Positions 1 to 15,595 of a stretch of DNA of 64,000 nt are shown in pieces. The first letter of the stretch is position 1. Each line of letters opens with the position of its first letter. The position numbers were made by a program, and so were the translations under genes. The notes beneath the pieces are model-generated. The model did not search any database and was not told where the DNA came from. It was given only the letters and a program-made list of their open reading frames with translations. The stretch lies in assembly GCA_033961575.1 (NCBI GenBank), contig CM066737.1:53730771-53794770 (forward strand), read 5' to 3'. The stretch comes from Aselliscus stoliczkanus (taxonomy: Eukaryota; Chordata; Mammalia; Chiroptera; Hipposideridae).

Positions 1-1186
<1,186 letters not shown>

Positions 1187-1759
1187 TTATAAGAGATAAT
1201 ATCAATAGCTCTTCACGTGACAAAAAAAATATCCAAAACCCAATGGATTCACTTTTTAAAATTCTAGCCCAAAGTTTCCTTATAGAGACTTCTCTTTAAA
1301 AATATATATTCTGGAAGAAGATATTACAGTGTTTCGATGTGAGCAGTGCTTCAGAAACTGATCTTTCAATAAAATAAATCAGGTTCAACTGTCCAAATCT
1401 CATGATATATTTACAGCACTTATATACCTCCTTTACAAGGTTGTGTATATAGCAGACAAGAATGTAGATTCTGGTACCAGAGACCACCTAGGTTTGAATC
1501 CTGGCATTGTAAAAATAAAATGAGTTATTATTACATATAAAACACTTAGAACAATGCTTAGTACATAGTAAAACACTCAATGTTAGCTAATACTATTATA
1601 TAAGAAAATCTTAGATATTTAAACAAGATAAAACTATGATTAATTAAAATAATTACGTAAAGGGATTTTCTTTTTAACAATCCTTAATTCAATTGGAATT
1701 CAAGGCTTCTGATCAATTTAGTTCCAATTTAATGATCTGATAATATCCCTAGCACAAAG

Positions 1760-2065
1760 TTGGCTGTAATTCAAATTCGACATTTTCTTCAAGACCCATT
1801 TCCCCTAAGTAGTCTTCTCTGGCAACCCCACACAATAATGCCTTTCTTTTCTTTGATTACTTACAGCACTTAAAAGTCTATACAACACAACCTATCCTTT
1901 TGATTATTAGGCTAGTTATAACTACTTGCTAAGTGCTTGTCTCCTTACCTAGATTATCAATTCTATGAGGACAATAACCACATCTTCTACCTCTGGGTTT
2001 GTATCCCTAACTTTTAACATATTGCTTCACACAACAGGAGCAAAATTTGTTGACTTTAACTCTTA
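1760..2065 (+). repeat. L2 LINE 3'-end fragment
   Basis: The order of motifs matches the L2 3' region: 'agtcttctctggcaacccc', a T/A-rich middle, 'tctatgaggacaataacca', then 'tttaacatattgcttcacac'. It is heavily diverged, so the exact ends are uncertain. Confidence 0.6.
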
Positions 2066-2488
2066 TCAATGGGATGGCTGAAATATATAAATCTACGTTC
2101 CTTTTCTGGAAGCTTTGATTGGTTGAGTGTTGCTTTTGCTGTATGAGGCATTCCTCTTTAACTTAATGTACATATTGTTGAGAAAAAAATTGAGTCAATT
2201 ATAAAGCAGGCTTTTGGCTATTTTCCTATCTTTACCCACTTAAAAGGAGTTAAGGTTTCAAGCAAGCTTTGAATGAGAATATAAGTAGGTTGGCAGATGT
2301 GAGGTAGGAAGTTATCATAAGCTTAGAGGGAGGTAAATTAGAAGAGTAGGAGATAGAACAAAGAGATAAAGAGAAAATTTGGCTCAGCTAAAAGGAAAGG
2401 GTGGGAAAGTAGATGTAAGAATTGGTAAAAAGTAAAAACAGGGGTCACAAAAGCAGCATAATATTAATCAGCAACCTGACAGGTTTGG

Positions 2489-2915
2489 TTTTTTTTTTTA
2501 AACATTTTATTGGGGAATTGGGGGGAGGGGAACTGCGTTGGGGAATTGGGGAAGGGGAACAGACAAGTTATTGTCCTTCTGTTCTTCAGTCTAGTTGTGG
2601 AGGATGTCACTTCACTGGGCCATGTTGGTATTATTGCGCTCTTCCGGGGTGAGGCAGTCGCTTGCTGGCCATTGGACAGCTAGCTGCTCACAGCGGCTCA
2701 GGAAAGCAAAGGCCACTGCCGGCCAGCCCCACTGCAGCCTACGCTGTCGCCAATGACTCACGGCAGCCCTGCTCCAGGTTGAGCTGTTGTTCACTATCTT
2801 AGCTGTAGAGGGCACAGTGTCACTGGCCCTCATATGTGGAATCCGAACCAGGGCCCTGCTGCTCAGAACTGGCATCCCAAGCCAACTCCTAACCAGCGTG
2901 CCACTCGGCTGACCC
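2489..2915 (-). mobile_element. Long tRNA-derived bat-type SINE
   Basis: The poly-T (antisense tail) and 'attttattggggaattgggg' module lie at the low end. The tRNA-like head, read antisense as 'gtgccactcggctgacc', lies at the high end, so the element is on the minus strand. The middle carries the 'gttgttcactatcttagctg' segment shared with the other long copies. Open frames crossing it are not genes. Confidence 0.85.
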
Positions 2916-3885
2916 TGTCAGAAAGTTTTGAGACTGGGGACAAAGTAGTTGAAATTACTGGCAGGAAAGGTCATTTCTTTTTGCAGCAGAAATATTTACA
3001 AGGTAACTGCAGTACGCTATACAGAAAGGAAATTGTTCAGTTTGTGTAAGTGCATTAAATCAGGCAATTAGTATAAAACTATGCAACAAATAATTTGGAA
3101 GCTAGTTCTAGAATACATTTCTAGTCACTTGGGGAACTCTTGCAGCTCATTAAGCTATAATCTTCAAGTCTTTGCAAGTCATTCAGTAATTAATATGTGC
3201 CAATGTCTGGTTTCTAAAAGTACAAAAAGAAAAAAAAAAGCAGACAACCTTGGATTGCTTTTCCATTATACACAGAGGTTTATCATCTGACAGCCTGAAC
3301 ATCCAAGGTCATGAATCAGCCTACCCATGGGAAGTTCTATAGCTACAGTAAATTGGGAAGAGAATAGATACTGACTCTCAGCTGCGTGAGAAAAGATTTA
3401 AATAGATCAAGAAATTCAAATCATCCATTGAATGTCTGTAATTGAATAAGGTACCAATGTTTGAGGCCTTTTTAAAGATCTATAGGGTTTTGGGAGCATC
3501 CTGCCATACCAGTAACATCAAACTTCTTAAGGAAATTTCCCACCATCATTCATGTGAAATACTTTTTACTAAATAGCATAGGAAGATAACAAAAAAGCAA
3601 GGTTCTATGATTTTTTAAAAAGTAGGCAAATTGCAGGTAATGATTGCTGTTCACGAACCAATTCATTTCGGCTGAATAGAGATATAGCACCAAGGACTTT
3701 CTAGATGAACGATATCCTAACAGGTCACGTAGTCCAACCTTCAGCACATTCATCTACCCTATATTTTCTCTGATAGAAAACCTCTCTTTTCCTTTATAAC
3801 TGGAGTTTACTTCTCTCAAGGCAGCCTATATTAGTGGGAATTTCTATAAATTAGAAAGTCCTTTCTAAAATATGAAATAACATGT

Positions 3886-3935
3886 ATATATAATGATAAT
3901 ATATATTATATGTTATTATATATATAATATATATC
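3886..3935. repeat. AT-rich low-complexity tract
   Basis: An almost pure A/T stretch with TATA and ATAATATAT repeats. It could fold into a weak cruciform but has no other signal. Confidence 0.8.
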
Positions 3936-4329
3936 AAATATTACAGTCAGGGCTGGCTTCATGGGCTTGTGACCTACGGATAAGGCCCCATGCTGAGAAG
4001 GGCCATTGTGGCTTGATTAAATGCTTTGCCATCACCATCTTTAAATTCTTCATTTTTGAACAAAAAGCCCTACTTGTTCATTTCACATTGGCCCCACAAA
4101 ATAGGTAGTGGATCCTGGTTATAGTGGTTATCTGTGGGCAGTGGGATAATGGGTAAGCGTTATTTTCTCTTTTATACTTATACATATTTCCTGAAATTTT
4201 TACAATAAACATTTTTTAACCTTTTAGAAAAAATAAAGCTATTTCTTACACTTAAAAAAAGGAAGGTTTTTCTTAGGATAAATAAAAGGCTACTTCTTTG
4301 CAATTTGGAGGCAATACAAAACATACTAT

Positions 4330-5340
4330 ACTCTATTCAACATGATGGGTCTTCAAATGTGATTATAGCTATCTTGTCTCCCCTTGTTTATTCTTCTTTT
4401 CTTCTAGCTTAAAACACACCTAGTACTTTCAACTGTTTGTTGTATGAGATTGTCTGGAACTCTTATTAATTTTTCTACCATACTCTTGTCTAGTTGTCAG
4501 TCTCTTATAAAATATGTCATTCAAACCTGAATACCAGATATGGTCTGAACAATAGCAGATTTTTTATATTGTGAGCTTCATGGGTCTGTTAATGCAGTCT
4601 AAGATCATACTAGCTTTTTAACCTACTACATCATATTATCATAGTAAGCTTGTGATCAACTAAGCTACTTTGATCTTTTTCACAAATATGAAGACCAACC
4701 TAGGTACTCTGTTCTATATAGTTTATTTTTTAAAAACCTAAAAGCCATGTACATTTATTTACTCATATTCAATTTTATCTCACTGATTTCAACTGAGCAT
4801 TCTAACTTGTAAAGATCTTTCTGAATCCTGATTTTATCTTCTATGACACTGATTCTCAACCCAAACTGCAAATCTGAATCATTTGGAAGAGTTTTTGACA
4901 CTACTCAAGCTCAAGTTCTCAAACTACTAAAGTCCAGAGACTGTAATATAATTCATCTGAAGTATAGCCTGGGTATTCTATTTTCCCCTTAATTTTGTAT
5001 TATAAAAAAAATGTCAAACATATAAAAAATAGAGAATAATATATTGAATCTTCTATGTGCCCATAGTCTAACTTTAATAATTATCAACATTTTGTCAGTC
5101 TTCTGTCATTTGCCCCTCCTAGACTATTTTAAAGTATATCCCAGACATCACATAATTTTACCCATAAATACTCTAGTATCATTTAGTTTGTTTTAAAAGG
5201 TTCTCAATTGAATCTAACATGCAGTCAGTGTTGAGAAAACTGCTCTTTGGTATTAATTGTCCTTTTCAATTTTTAGACACCTGCAAATTTGATAAACATT
5301 TCTTTTTTTGTACTAGGTTAATGAAAATGATGATCAGATA
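4330..5340 (+). repeat. Ancient CR1/L3-like LINE remnant, interrupted
   Basis: The segment before 4,850 includes 'gtaaagatctttctgaatcc', and 5,272-5,300 includes 'cacctgcaaatttgataaac'. In the amniote CR1/L3 repeat family these motifs are adjacent ('agatctttttggatcc...' followed by 'tctgcaaatttgat...'). Here they are separated by about 400 bp that includes a MER5A-like piece and an L1M-3'-like piece. The assignment comes from remembered consensus motifs and is tentative. Confidence 0.45.
4850..4985 (-). repeat. MER5A-like hAT fragment
   Basis: It starts 'cactgattctcaacccaaac' and contains 'ctgaatcatttgga', matching the diagnostic phrases of MER5A-type hAT-Charlie elements. It is diverged, and a further terminal piece may lie near 5,220. 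Confidence 0.5.
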
Positions 5341-5437
5341 GGACCAAGGGCTGAGTGTTAGAGCAGGGGCCATTAAAACAGCATGGCTTGAAACAAAAAA
5401 AGAAACAGCATGGCTTGAAAATGGCACTTATTATTAT

Positions 5438-5549
5438 TTTTATTTTTTATTTTTGAGGGCAGTGTCACTGGCCCTCATATATGGGACCCGAACCGGGGCC
5501 GCTGGCTTCCCAAGCCAGCTCTTAACCACCGCGCCACTCGGCTGGCCCG
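5438..5549 (-). mobile_element. Short tRNA-derived SINE with target-site duplication
   Basis: This is a short-form SINE on the minus strand. Its antisense B-box region is 'ggacccgaaccggggcc' and its head is 'gcgccactcggctggccc'. The flanking repeats 'ggcacttattatta' (ending before the element and restarting at about 5,550) are a good target-site duplication, showing L1-type retrotransposition. Confidence 0.9.
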
Positions 5550-6353
5550 GCACTTATTATTAATGTGCTAGTTTAGTACACTTTAGTTTGACAAGTGGCT
5601 CTTTCTGCTTGTAAACTAGATTGAGGGCACTGTGTAAGGCAACACTGCTCTAGCCACAGAAAAGTATTTAAATGAACTTCCTAATTACAAACAAGATTTA
5701 TTTCCATTCTAAGTAAAATGATCGATTATAAATTTTGGCCATAGAAATGATTGCTGGAACTTTACAGTGGATTCCGTATCTTGTCATAAATTGCCATGTT
5801 TACAAAGTCAAACAAGTATACCTTTACTGAATTTTTTTAAATCTGAATTTCATTAAATGTTAATGAACAAACTAATTAATAAACTGCCAACACACTTAGT
5901 AGGAAATACGTTCAAATAGGAGAAAGTAGTGTTCTCAGTAGAGGTTGTGGGTTTTCCTAAAGCTATTGCTTTTGCTATCAGATCTAAGTCCTTAAAACAG
6001 GACTGTGAATGCTTATTTTATAATCATCAAATAGCCACAGTTGGCATTTTGAAAGCTGCCAACTTTATACTAAGAGCTTTGGAAAACTGTTAATAATAAT
6101 TCTTCTGTTTTCCCACTCTCTATATTCTTTTAAAGACATTTACTTGGAAACTGGAAATATATAAGCACTCATTTCCTTCCCCAATTGAAATATTTGCTCA
6201 TTAAAGGATTAAAACAAATTTTTAGGGAAGTAACTGATTCCACAAATGGCAGATAGCAGTGGAATGTGGGGAAAAAAACCCAAAACAACAAACAATACAT
6301 GACTTATCAATCAAAACCAGCTACATTTCTAAGATTAAAACATAGGGAACTAA

Positions 6354-6500
6354 GGGCCAGCCGAGTGGCTCAGTTGGTTAAGAGCTCGCTCAACAGTGTG
6401 AGCTGAGCTCTGAGCAACAGCAGTTTGATGCCCAGCTTGAGCTGAGCTGCCAACAGGTGGCAGGATGGCTCAGCAAAAACAAACAAACAAACAAAAAAAA
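6354..6500 (+). mobile_element. tRNA-derived SINE, 'gctcagttggttaagagctcg' subtype
   Basis: The plus-strand head is 'gggccagccgagtggctcag', followed by a body ending 'ggtggcaggatggctcagc' and an (AAAC)n/A tail. The duplication 'atagggaacta' flanks it on both sides (6,342 and 6,502). It is the same subtype as the copy at 42,130. Confidence 0.9.
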
Positions 6501-7379
6501 TATAGGGAACTATGAGAATTAATACCATCTTTATTTACATTAACTTCTTATACTTTAAAACTTATGCATCAATGTACAAAAAGAGTAGTTCACAGAAAAT
6601 TAAAGAAAATACAACATCTAGGTAGGTGCAAAGCAACAAACAAGTGTGGTAGCAAATGAATAAATTAATTAGTACAGTACTTAAAAACATTTAGAAAAAG
6701 TAAAGCTGGCTATTATTTTGGTTAGTCTAAAACAAGAGGACAACTAATATAATGATAGAAGTCAACATATGTGATTATTCCTTGTTTTAAAACTTCACTT
6801 CTTTATATGAGAGTAAGGGGTAAAAAAGACTAGGCTGGAGCTGAAAGAGCAGTGGAGACAAAAAATAACAAAGGTTTAATTCTCAGGTCCCTTTAATTCT
6901 CTACCTCAAGTTTTCATCTTCCATAGGTGAGGTCATTGCTCTTCAACATGTTCTAGTTGCTAAGGGCACTATCTCTTGAGTCTCATATTTTCAGCCATAA
7001 ATAAATGAATCTGGAATACTTGCTAAGTCCCCAACAACTGCCATTTTCTTTTGCCTTTATACCATCATATAATTCCTCCCATGAAAATGTCCTCTCTACC
7101 CCATCCCAGATAATGTTAGTGCTCACAGATGATTGATTTAATTAAAAAAAAATCCAAACTGGTTTTTGCCAAGTTGCACCATGGATGTCACACAGGAATT
7201 CTGCCAGCAGAATAGCACCTATTATTATTAATCACTGCTTCTAGGAAATCTTTGTACCATTTAACGGGATGCCTGATACGCATACCACCACCAGAGCAGG
7301 CCATGGAAAATCGCTTTGGGGGGTTGAAATGCCCCTTATTCATGACTACTTAAAAGCCATTAAAACCAGACTGATATTA

Positions 7380-7505
7380 TTTTTGACCATAGTAACATTT
7401 GTTTGCTTACTTGTTTATTATCTGTCTGTTCCTCCAGATTATAGACTCTGTGACGGTAGGACTACTTCTATTTTATTACCACTGTATACCCAACATCCAG
7501 CACAA
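7380..7505 (+). repeat. L2 LINE 3'-end fragment
   Basis: It contains 'gtttattatctgtctgttcc', 'attatagactctgtgacgg' and 'ccactgtatacccaacatcc' in the order expected of the L2 3' end. A second L2 copy follows at 7,590. Confidence 0.65.
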
Positions 7506-7589
7506 CAGCCAGTTACCAACCCCATTTCTTTGTTTCCCTTCACAGTGAAATTCCTAGAAAGAATTATGTATAATTCACGCTGACCCCAA

Positions 7590-7890
7590 ATATCCGCTTG
7601 TCCCAATGGTCTCTGCTCATAGGTCACCTTAAAGAGACCTTCCCAGACCAAATTCATCTAAAATTCCAAACCCCTCCCCTCTCTATGATTATACCTTAGT
7701 TTTGTTTCTCTTGAAATCACTCATTACCACCAGCCATATAATATAGTATTTGTTTATTTATCTCCCTCAACCAAAATGTTAGCCCTACAAGAACAGGGAT
7801 TTTGTTTTGCTCACTGCTGTTATCTCCAGCACCTAAAACAGTGCTTGGTTTTAGAAGGCAATCGTAATTATCTGTTGAATGAATATATCT
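7590..7890 (+). repeat. L2 LINE 3'-end fragment
   Basis: Motifs run in L2 order: 'agagaccttcccagacc', 'atttgtttatttatctccc', 'agaacagggattttgttttg', 'ctccagcacctaaaacagtg' and 'ttatctgttgaatgaata'. The ORFs through it on both strands are not genes. Confidence 0.75.
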
Positions 7891-8579
7891 TGTACCATCA
7901 CATTTCCTTTTGTGCTTACATAGCAGCAGCAAAAAGTAGAAAACTGGGTACATTTTCAAATATAACAGTAATATAAAATCCATGTCATAGCTGTATTCAT
8001 ATAACAGCGTGGCAAACATTATAGTGCCCTTTATTATTAATTTTTAGCATACCTTACATCCAATAGTCCTTCCACAGCTGTCCACCATATGCATAGACTT
8101 TCACCAGTGGAATCATTATTTCTTCTTCAAATATTATGTTTTGAATAATATAACAAAGATAACTAAAGTTATATGTACTCTTCAATACCATTCATTAAGA
8201 CAGCAAGTGATACTTATATCTATAGAAGCTCTGTTTAAGAATTTCCAGGTTTTGGGCAATCATAGATCAAAAAGAAATCCTGCTGTGATATTTTTTCTAA
8301 TTCTTGTGCATTATTCCGATTATAAATCATAAATGCACAATCACTACCATATCAAAATTCTTGAATGATTAACAACTATCAGTGTTTTGCTTTTGTAGTG
8401 ATACCATTGCATATTGGACATTCTCAATATTACGACTCCAAATCAATTTCTATACACAACATGGGAAAAGTAATTACTAGAGAAAATGGTACAAATATAG
8501 ATCCTCATTTGGTTTCTGGGACAGAAAATGGTACTTACCATCTTACTCCTTTTTTAATAGATAAATGAATATCAAACAT

Positions 8580-8705
8580 TTATATATTTGCTCACAGGTT
8601 TCAAAACTCATTTGACTCACATATTAATGCTGTGAGGTAGGGAAGATACGTTTTGTTTCCATTTTACAAATGAGGAAAAAAGCCATTATAAACACAATTA
8701 CAATT
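8580..8705 (-). repeat. MIR fragment
   Basis: The antisense MIR core 'ccattttacaaatgaggaaa' follows 'tgaggtagggaagatac', as in MIR on the minus strand. Confidence 0.6.
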
Positions 8706-9821
8706 GAACAGAGGCATAAAGATTAAATAATCAGGGAAGATAAAGGAAGCAGGGTTAATGGGGTAAGTGGAATCACTGGAATTGGTGGTATATTTATGTA
8801 TTTGTGGGTGGTGGTTTATAGTTAACTTATTAAATTAAATAGAAAATCTCATAGGGTAACCCCGAAGGAGGGAAAATCACAGTTTCCAACTAGCAGATCT
8901 TCCTAAATCCTATATACTAGAGTACTTAATAGAATGTAGCCCCATAATTCCACTCATGTAGTAGCTCCCATTTGCCAAGCAGAGCAAATTGATTTGTAGT
9001 TAATAAGCCAAATATGCATAAAATATTTTAATCATGTAAAATCTGGTGCTAAATTTAGATGCCACAGAAGAGTCATTAGCCTTAATCAGGCCGAGGGAAC
9101 AAGGGATAATGTAAGTTAACTGCAAAAATCCAGAATGGTGAAATTCTCTAAATGAAAGAAATCATTTTATGTGTAAAACAATATAACAAATTTTTTCACA
9201 AGATATTCCACCCTGTTGTGAACAAGGACAATTAAGTAAGATAAAGTTAGGCAAATGGTAAGTAATCTACCAGATAGCCACTAGAAGTGTTTCAGAATTT
9301 AGAAAAGGACCTGAGAATTCTAACTTTCCAACTAGTCTCCTGTTATAACCATACCAGAGTTCTCTTTTGTCCAATTCCATTATTAGAAAAAGCAAAACAA
9401 ACTACAAACTAGAGTGACCAACTCCACAGTGAAAATCATCGCATTGCTGGTGGTTATTGCTAATTATCACATGGCAAAAAAATGAAATCTTAAAGCAAGT
9501 ACAACTATTAACACTTCTAGATGGTCATTATCTTCTCTTCATTAAACAAAAATGTATAAATGACTCTTTTAAAGGAAATAGCACATAACATTAGATTTTA
9601 GAAAACAAAACGGGCAAAGGCAAGACTATGTTGGCACATAGTCAAACTCCATGAGAGCTAATCCAAATGTGGATTTGTGGTAAAGCAGAGCAAAGCTCTT
9701 GGCTTCATAATTTGAAGTAAGAATGCAGTAATTGAGCAGCCACGAACAGCAGCACATACTTTAGCTCTAGACCAAAACAAAAACAAACAAAAAAACCCCA
9801 AACTTTAAAAACATCTTTGCA

Positions 9822-10223
9822 GGCCGGCCGAGTAGCGCGTTGGTTAAGAATTGGGTTGGGACACCAGCTCTGAGCAGCAGGGTCCCGGTTCAGATCCCAC
9901 ATGGGAGCCAGTGACGCTGTGCCCTCTACAGCTAAGATGGTGAACAACAGCTCGACCTGGAGCTGGGCTGCCATGAGGGACAGCAACAACGTAGGCTGCA
10001 GTGGGGCTGGCTGGCAGTGGGGCGTGAGCTGCTGTGAGCCGCTGTCCAATGGCCTGCGAGTGACTGCCTTAGCCGGGAAGAGCACAATAACAACATGGGT
10101 CAGTGAAGTGACACACTTTACAACTAGACTGAAGAAAAGGACAGCAACTTGTCTGTTCTCCTTCCCCAATTCCCCAATGCTGTTCTCCTCCCTGAATTCC
10201 CCAATAAAATGTTTAAAAAAAAA
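9822..10223 (+). mobile_element. Long tRNA-derived SINE with target-site duplication
   Basis: It runs from the plus-strand head 'ggccggccgagtagcgcg' through 'cctctacagctaagatgg' to the tail module ending 'ccccaataaaatgtttaaa'. The duplication 'atctttgc' occurs just before the head (9,813) and after the A tail. The 143- and 154-residue open frames through this area are SINE artefacts. Confidence 0.92.
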
Positions 10224-11020
10224 ATCTTTGCTTCTTTCTTATCCATTGTTTAATTTACATGAAATACAGTGGCAGCTCTCACATGGTAATGTCCAGCATC
10301 CTGACAATACCACAGGCAAAACAATCATGTAGACATATAAACTGACCACAGAAATGGGCCTATGGCCATTCTCAACATAACATGTATGGTAGAAATCTTG
10401 ATTTATTTCTTCAGGCATATCTCATAGGAGTGGGTGGAATAGAGATAAGAAACTGGTGTAATTGGTCCATGCTTTAAGAAAGCATGTTATATGAGAAAAA
10501 CAAAAAACAGGAAGTGACTATTTAAAGGAAATATGCAACAAGTAAAAAAACAAATTTAATACATCACAGTGATTTGATTCTTAAGAATCTGATTTGCCTA
10601 TCATTTTTCAGGAACACGGTTGTACAAGGTGAAATACACTTCTTAATGTGGGCAAATGTGGGCCAGAGCACCAGAAAAACTCTGGTCAAATAAATTTATG
10701 GGGAACCAAAATATTATGCTGTAACATGGAGCTATAGGATCTATTTTAAATATATTCTGCCCTGCTCTCAATGGACTCAACAGGATAAATTACATCACTG
10801 GGTGATTATGAACACTGATTCTCAAATTTTAATCTGGAAAATATATGCATCTATTAAATGGAATGATTCCTCTGCAAAATAGCACTTGCAACATTTAAAA
10901 ATCAGAAAATGACAAAATGTCAATTTTAATGAGACCATTTCTCTCTGCCATATTTTCAAGAGGCCTTTTTAGAAGCTGGATAAGATGAATAGGTTTTTCA
11001 AGATTAAAAAAAATATCCTG

Positions 11021-11120
11021 GGCCCGCCAAGTAGTGTGGTGGTTGGGCGCTGGCTTGGGAAGCCAGCGGCACCGATTTGGGTCCCACATATGAGGGCCAG
11101 TGACACTGCCCTCAAAAAAA
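11021..11120 (+). mobile_element. Short tRNA-derived SINE
   Basis: The plus-strand head 'ggcccgccaagtagtgtgg', a body with 'gcttgggaagccagcgg' and 'gggccagtgacactgccc', and an A-rich tail. An imperfect duplication of 'aaatatcctg' follows the tail as 'aaaatgtcctg'. Confidence 0.88.
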
Positions 11121-11197
11121 GAGAAAATGTCCTGTAGAAATTCAGAATTTTCTCCACCCTGGGCATGGTTTGAAAAAAAGGAAATAACAGCACACCC

Positions 11198-11316
11198 TTT
11201 TTTTTTTTTTTGAGGGCAGTATCACTGGCCCTCATATGTGGGACCCGAACCGGGGCCACTGGCTTCCCAAGCCAGCTCTTAACCAGCACTTAACCACTGT
11301 GCCACTCGGCGGGCCC
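11198..11316 (-). mobile_element. Short tRNA-derived SINE with target-site duplication
   Basis: A poly-T tract opens a minus-strand short SINE that ends 'gccactcggcgggccc'. The duplication 'aacagcacacc' is present at 11,186 and again at 11,317. An extra 'ttaaccagcac' unit inside the head looks like a small internal duplication. Confidence 0.92.
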
Positions 11317-11344
11317 AACAGCACACCTTTATTACCACATCTTA

Positions 11345-11435
11345 ACAACATACATTGCTTTGGCACTTAACATCTTTCATTTCATCCTCTCAACTCTATA
11401 AGGTAGACACCATTTTATAGAAGAGGAAAAGCAAT
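11345..11435 (-). repeat. MIR fragment
   Basis: 'atttcatcctctcaactc' and 'ataaggtagacaccatttta' match the antisense MIR core. It is diverged. Confidence 0.55.
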
Positions 11436-11604
11436 GTAATCTACTCCATGAACCTTTATCCAATCCTTCAGTTATTTGGATTTCTAATTATAATTTACCT
11501 GTTACTAGTTACTGGTTATAATTATAATTTGCCAGGTTTACTGGTTACTTCCCCCTAACCCCACCTTCTCCCTCTTAGGAGATCTTCTGAGCATTTCAAA
11601 GCAG

Positions 11605-11685
11605 GGAACTGAATCTTAATTGTCTTTGTACCCTAGCATTGCACGTTGCACATAGTAGGCACTCTAGGTTAAATAAATGAAAGAA
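11605..11685 (+). repeat. L2 LINE 3'-terminal fragment
   Basis: It contains 'cacatagtaggcactc' followed by 'aaataaatgaaag', the characteristic L2 terminus. Confidence 0.6.
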
Positions 11686-12626
11686 TTTGTCAATTGCCAT
11701 TCAACGAGATGAGAATGGGACTAAAATGTAGGGTTTCGGATTCTTCTTCCCTCTTCTTGCTACATCCAGCTGCCTAAATTAAGCCTGGTCCAGCACTTCA
11801 AGGCCACATCACCAAACAAGAAATTGTCACAAAAAAGAGACCTGATCTCCCCACTATCCAAAAGTTTGAATGCCCTGCCTGAGATGAGTGGTCTGAAAAT
11901 AAAATTATGTGATGGCTTCAAAACACTTGACCAAGGAACAGTTATTGATTTGTAAATCAAAGAATTGAAGGCAGGATTGATTAAGTGGGAAGAGTTAAAC
12001 GTCTGCTTAATTGGTTTGCTTACAATCATGGCTTTGAAAGAAAGGGCAGCGCGACTCAAAACAGAAATAAATTATGACAGTTACTTTGAGAGGGGATCTC
12101 AAGGATTGAAAACTTGGAGATAAAGTAAAAGATGCTAAATTGGAAGAGGTCAGAAATTCTGGAACCTCTCCTTCGTCCTCCCCCCAACCTCCCTAATCTC
12201 TCATTTAAAGCTTATCCCTCAGGATGCGATTGCGGTAATTTCTCACCGTCCGTCCCCCCCCCCCGTCCCCAACACACACACTTACACTCCTCAGGGTGGT
12301 GATTATTGATAGTGGGTTTTGTGAAAAAAAAGTTAAGTCCACAATTGCGAACTGGCCCCAGTCACCAGCCTAAATGCGACCGGTTGAGGTCTAACACTCG
12401 TCATCCGACTCCTCCCCCATGGGAAGCGACAGGGTTGGTATTTGGCCTCAGAAAGAACATCTCCCTTTCCCAGTCCCACTCAAAGGGCAACTGCTGGTCC
12501 AGTGAGGCATTCTCAGCACTCGGGGAGGGCAATGCAAAGGTGGTGGCGGGAGAACCGCTGTCCCTCCGCCCAGCGTTTAAGATGGTTCGGGCGGCGGGTG
12601 GCGACGGCTGTTCTTACCACATTTTA

Positions 12627-14729
<2,103 letters not shown>

Positions 14730-14737
14730 GAAAAAAA

Positions 14738-15238
14738 TTGTTAAAGATTTTATTGGGGAATTGGGGTAGGGGAACAGTGTTGGGGAATTGAGGAAGAGGA
14801 CCAGCCAAGTTGTTCTTCAGTTTTCGTTGTGGAGGGCGCCAGTCGCCATCTGGCTTCCCATTGGCAGCTCGTGGCCTCTAAGCTCAAGGTGCTGTGTTCA
14901 ATCTTAGTTGCAGGTGGGTCTAGCCACCATCCCATGTGGGAGTCGAACCAGCAGCCTTGTTGTTAAGAGTGTACACTCTATCCACTGAGCCATCCAGGCA
15001 GCAGCTCAGCTCAAGGTACTGAGTTCAGTCTTAGTTGCTCATGGGCGTAGCCCACCATCAAACAGGCAATCTTGTTGTTACACCAGCTGAGCCATCCTGC
15101 CATCTGTTGGCAGCTCAGTGACAGCTCAGCTAGGGCAAAGCGTTCACTGGCCCACATGGGACTTGAACTGGCGGCCCTGTGGCTCAGAGCTCGTGCTCTT
15201 AAGCCAACCCTTAACTAACTAAGCCACTCAGCTGGCGC
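14738..15238 (-). mobile_element. Composite multi-head tRNA-derived SINE
   Basis: The minus-strand element starts with the 'gattttattggggaattggg' module and contains at least three tRNA-like units in series: around 14,930-14,990 ('gagtcgaaccagcagcc...ccactgagcca'), 15,040-15,100 and 15,160-15,235 ('gccactcagctggc'). Flanks share 'aaactat.t.ttta' (14,712 and 15,241), an imperfect target-site duplication, so the whole composite moved as one unit. Confidence 0.8.
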
Positions 15239-15402
15239 GTAAACTATGTTTTAAGCCTTTGCAAATAGAAGTGTTTTTCTGAAAATGCCTTAAAAATAGA
15301 GCATCTCACTATTCAATATTCAATTGTGTATGTTAATAGTAATTGTTTTTAGGAAAGGATTGGCATTACAAACTGCTTTGGATATCATTGCTGGTACTGT
15401 AT

Positions 15403-15485
15403 TGTGTGTGTGTTTGTGTGCGTGTGTGTGTGTAGAGGAAAGGAGGGAAAGGCAGGGAGGGAGAGAGAGAGAGAGAAAAAGAGAG
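15403..15485. repeat. (GT)n followed by (GA/GGGA)n simple repeat
   Basis: A GT run with CGTG interruptions passes into a purine tract of GGGA and GA units. The 'ORFs' rich in His/Thr or Glu/Arg here are artefacts. Confidence 0.9.
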
Positions 15486-15495
15486 ACTTCATTAA

Positions 15496-15595
15496 TTAGC
15501 TTGCACATTTTTATATCCTTACTTTACAGATGAAGAACATGAGGCTCAGAGAAGTTAAGTAACTTGCCAAACATCACATAGCTAAATAAATAGCA
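15496..15595 (-). repeat. MIR, first half (split by the L1)
   Basis: Antisense MIR: 'tttacagatgaagaacatga', 'gaagttaagtaacttgcc', 'acatcacatagct'. It breaks at 15,595, and the remainder resumes at 20,609 ('gatttgaacctggacttgt'). Confidence 0.85.

Noticed and set aside
9705..10332. 154- and 143-codon open frames on both strands
   Set aside because: Both run through one long tRNA-derived SINE; the same peptides recur at other SINE copies.
15320..15533. Frames rich in His/Thr or Glu/Arg over GT and GA repeats (also at 321-551 and 49,527-49,763)
   Set aside because: They are translations of microsatellites only.
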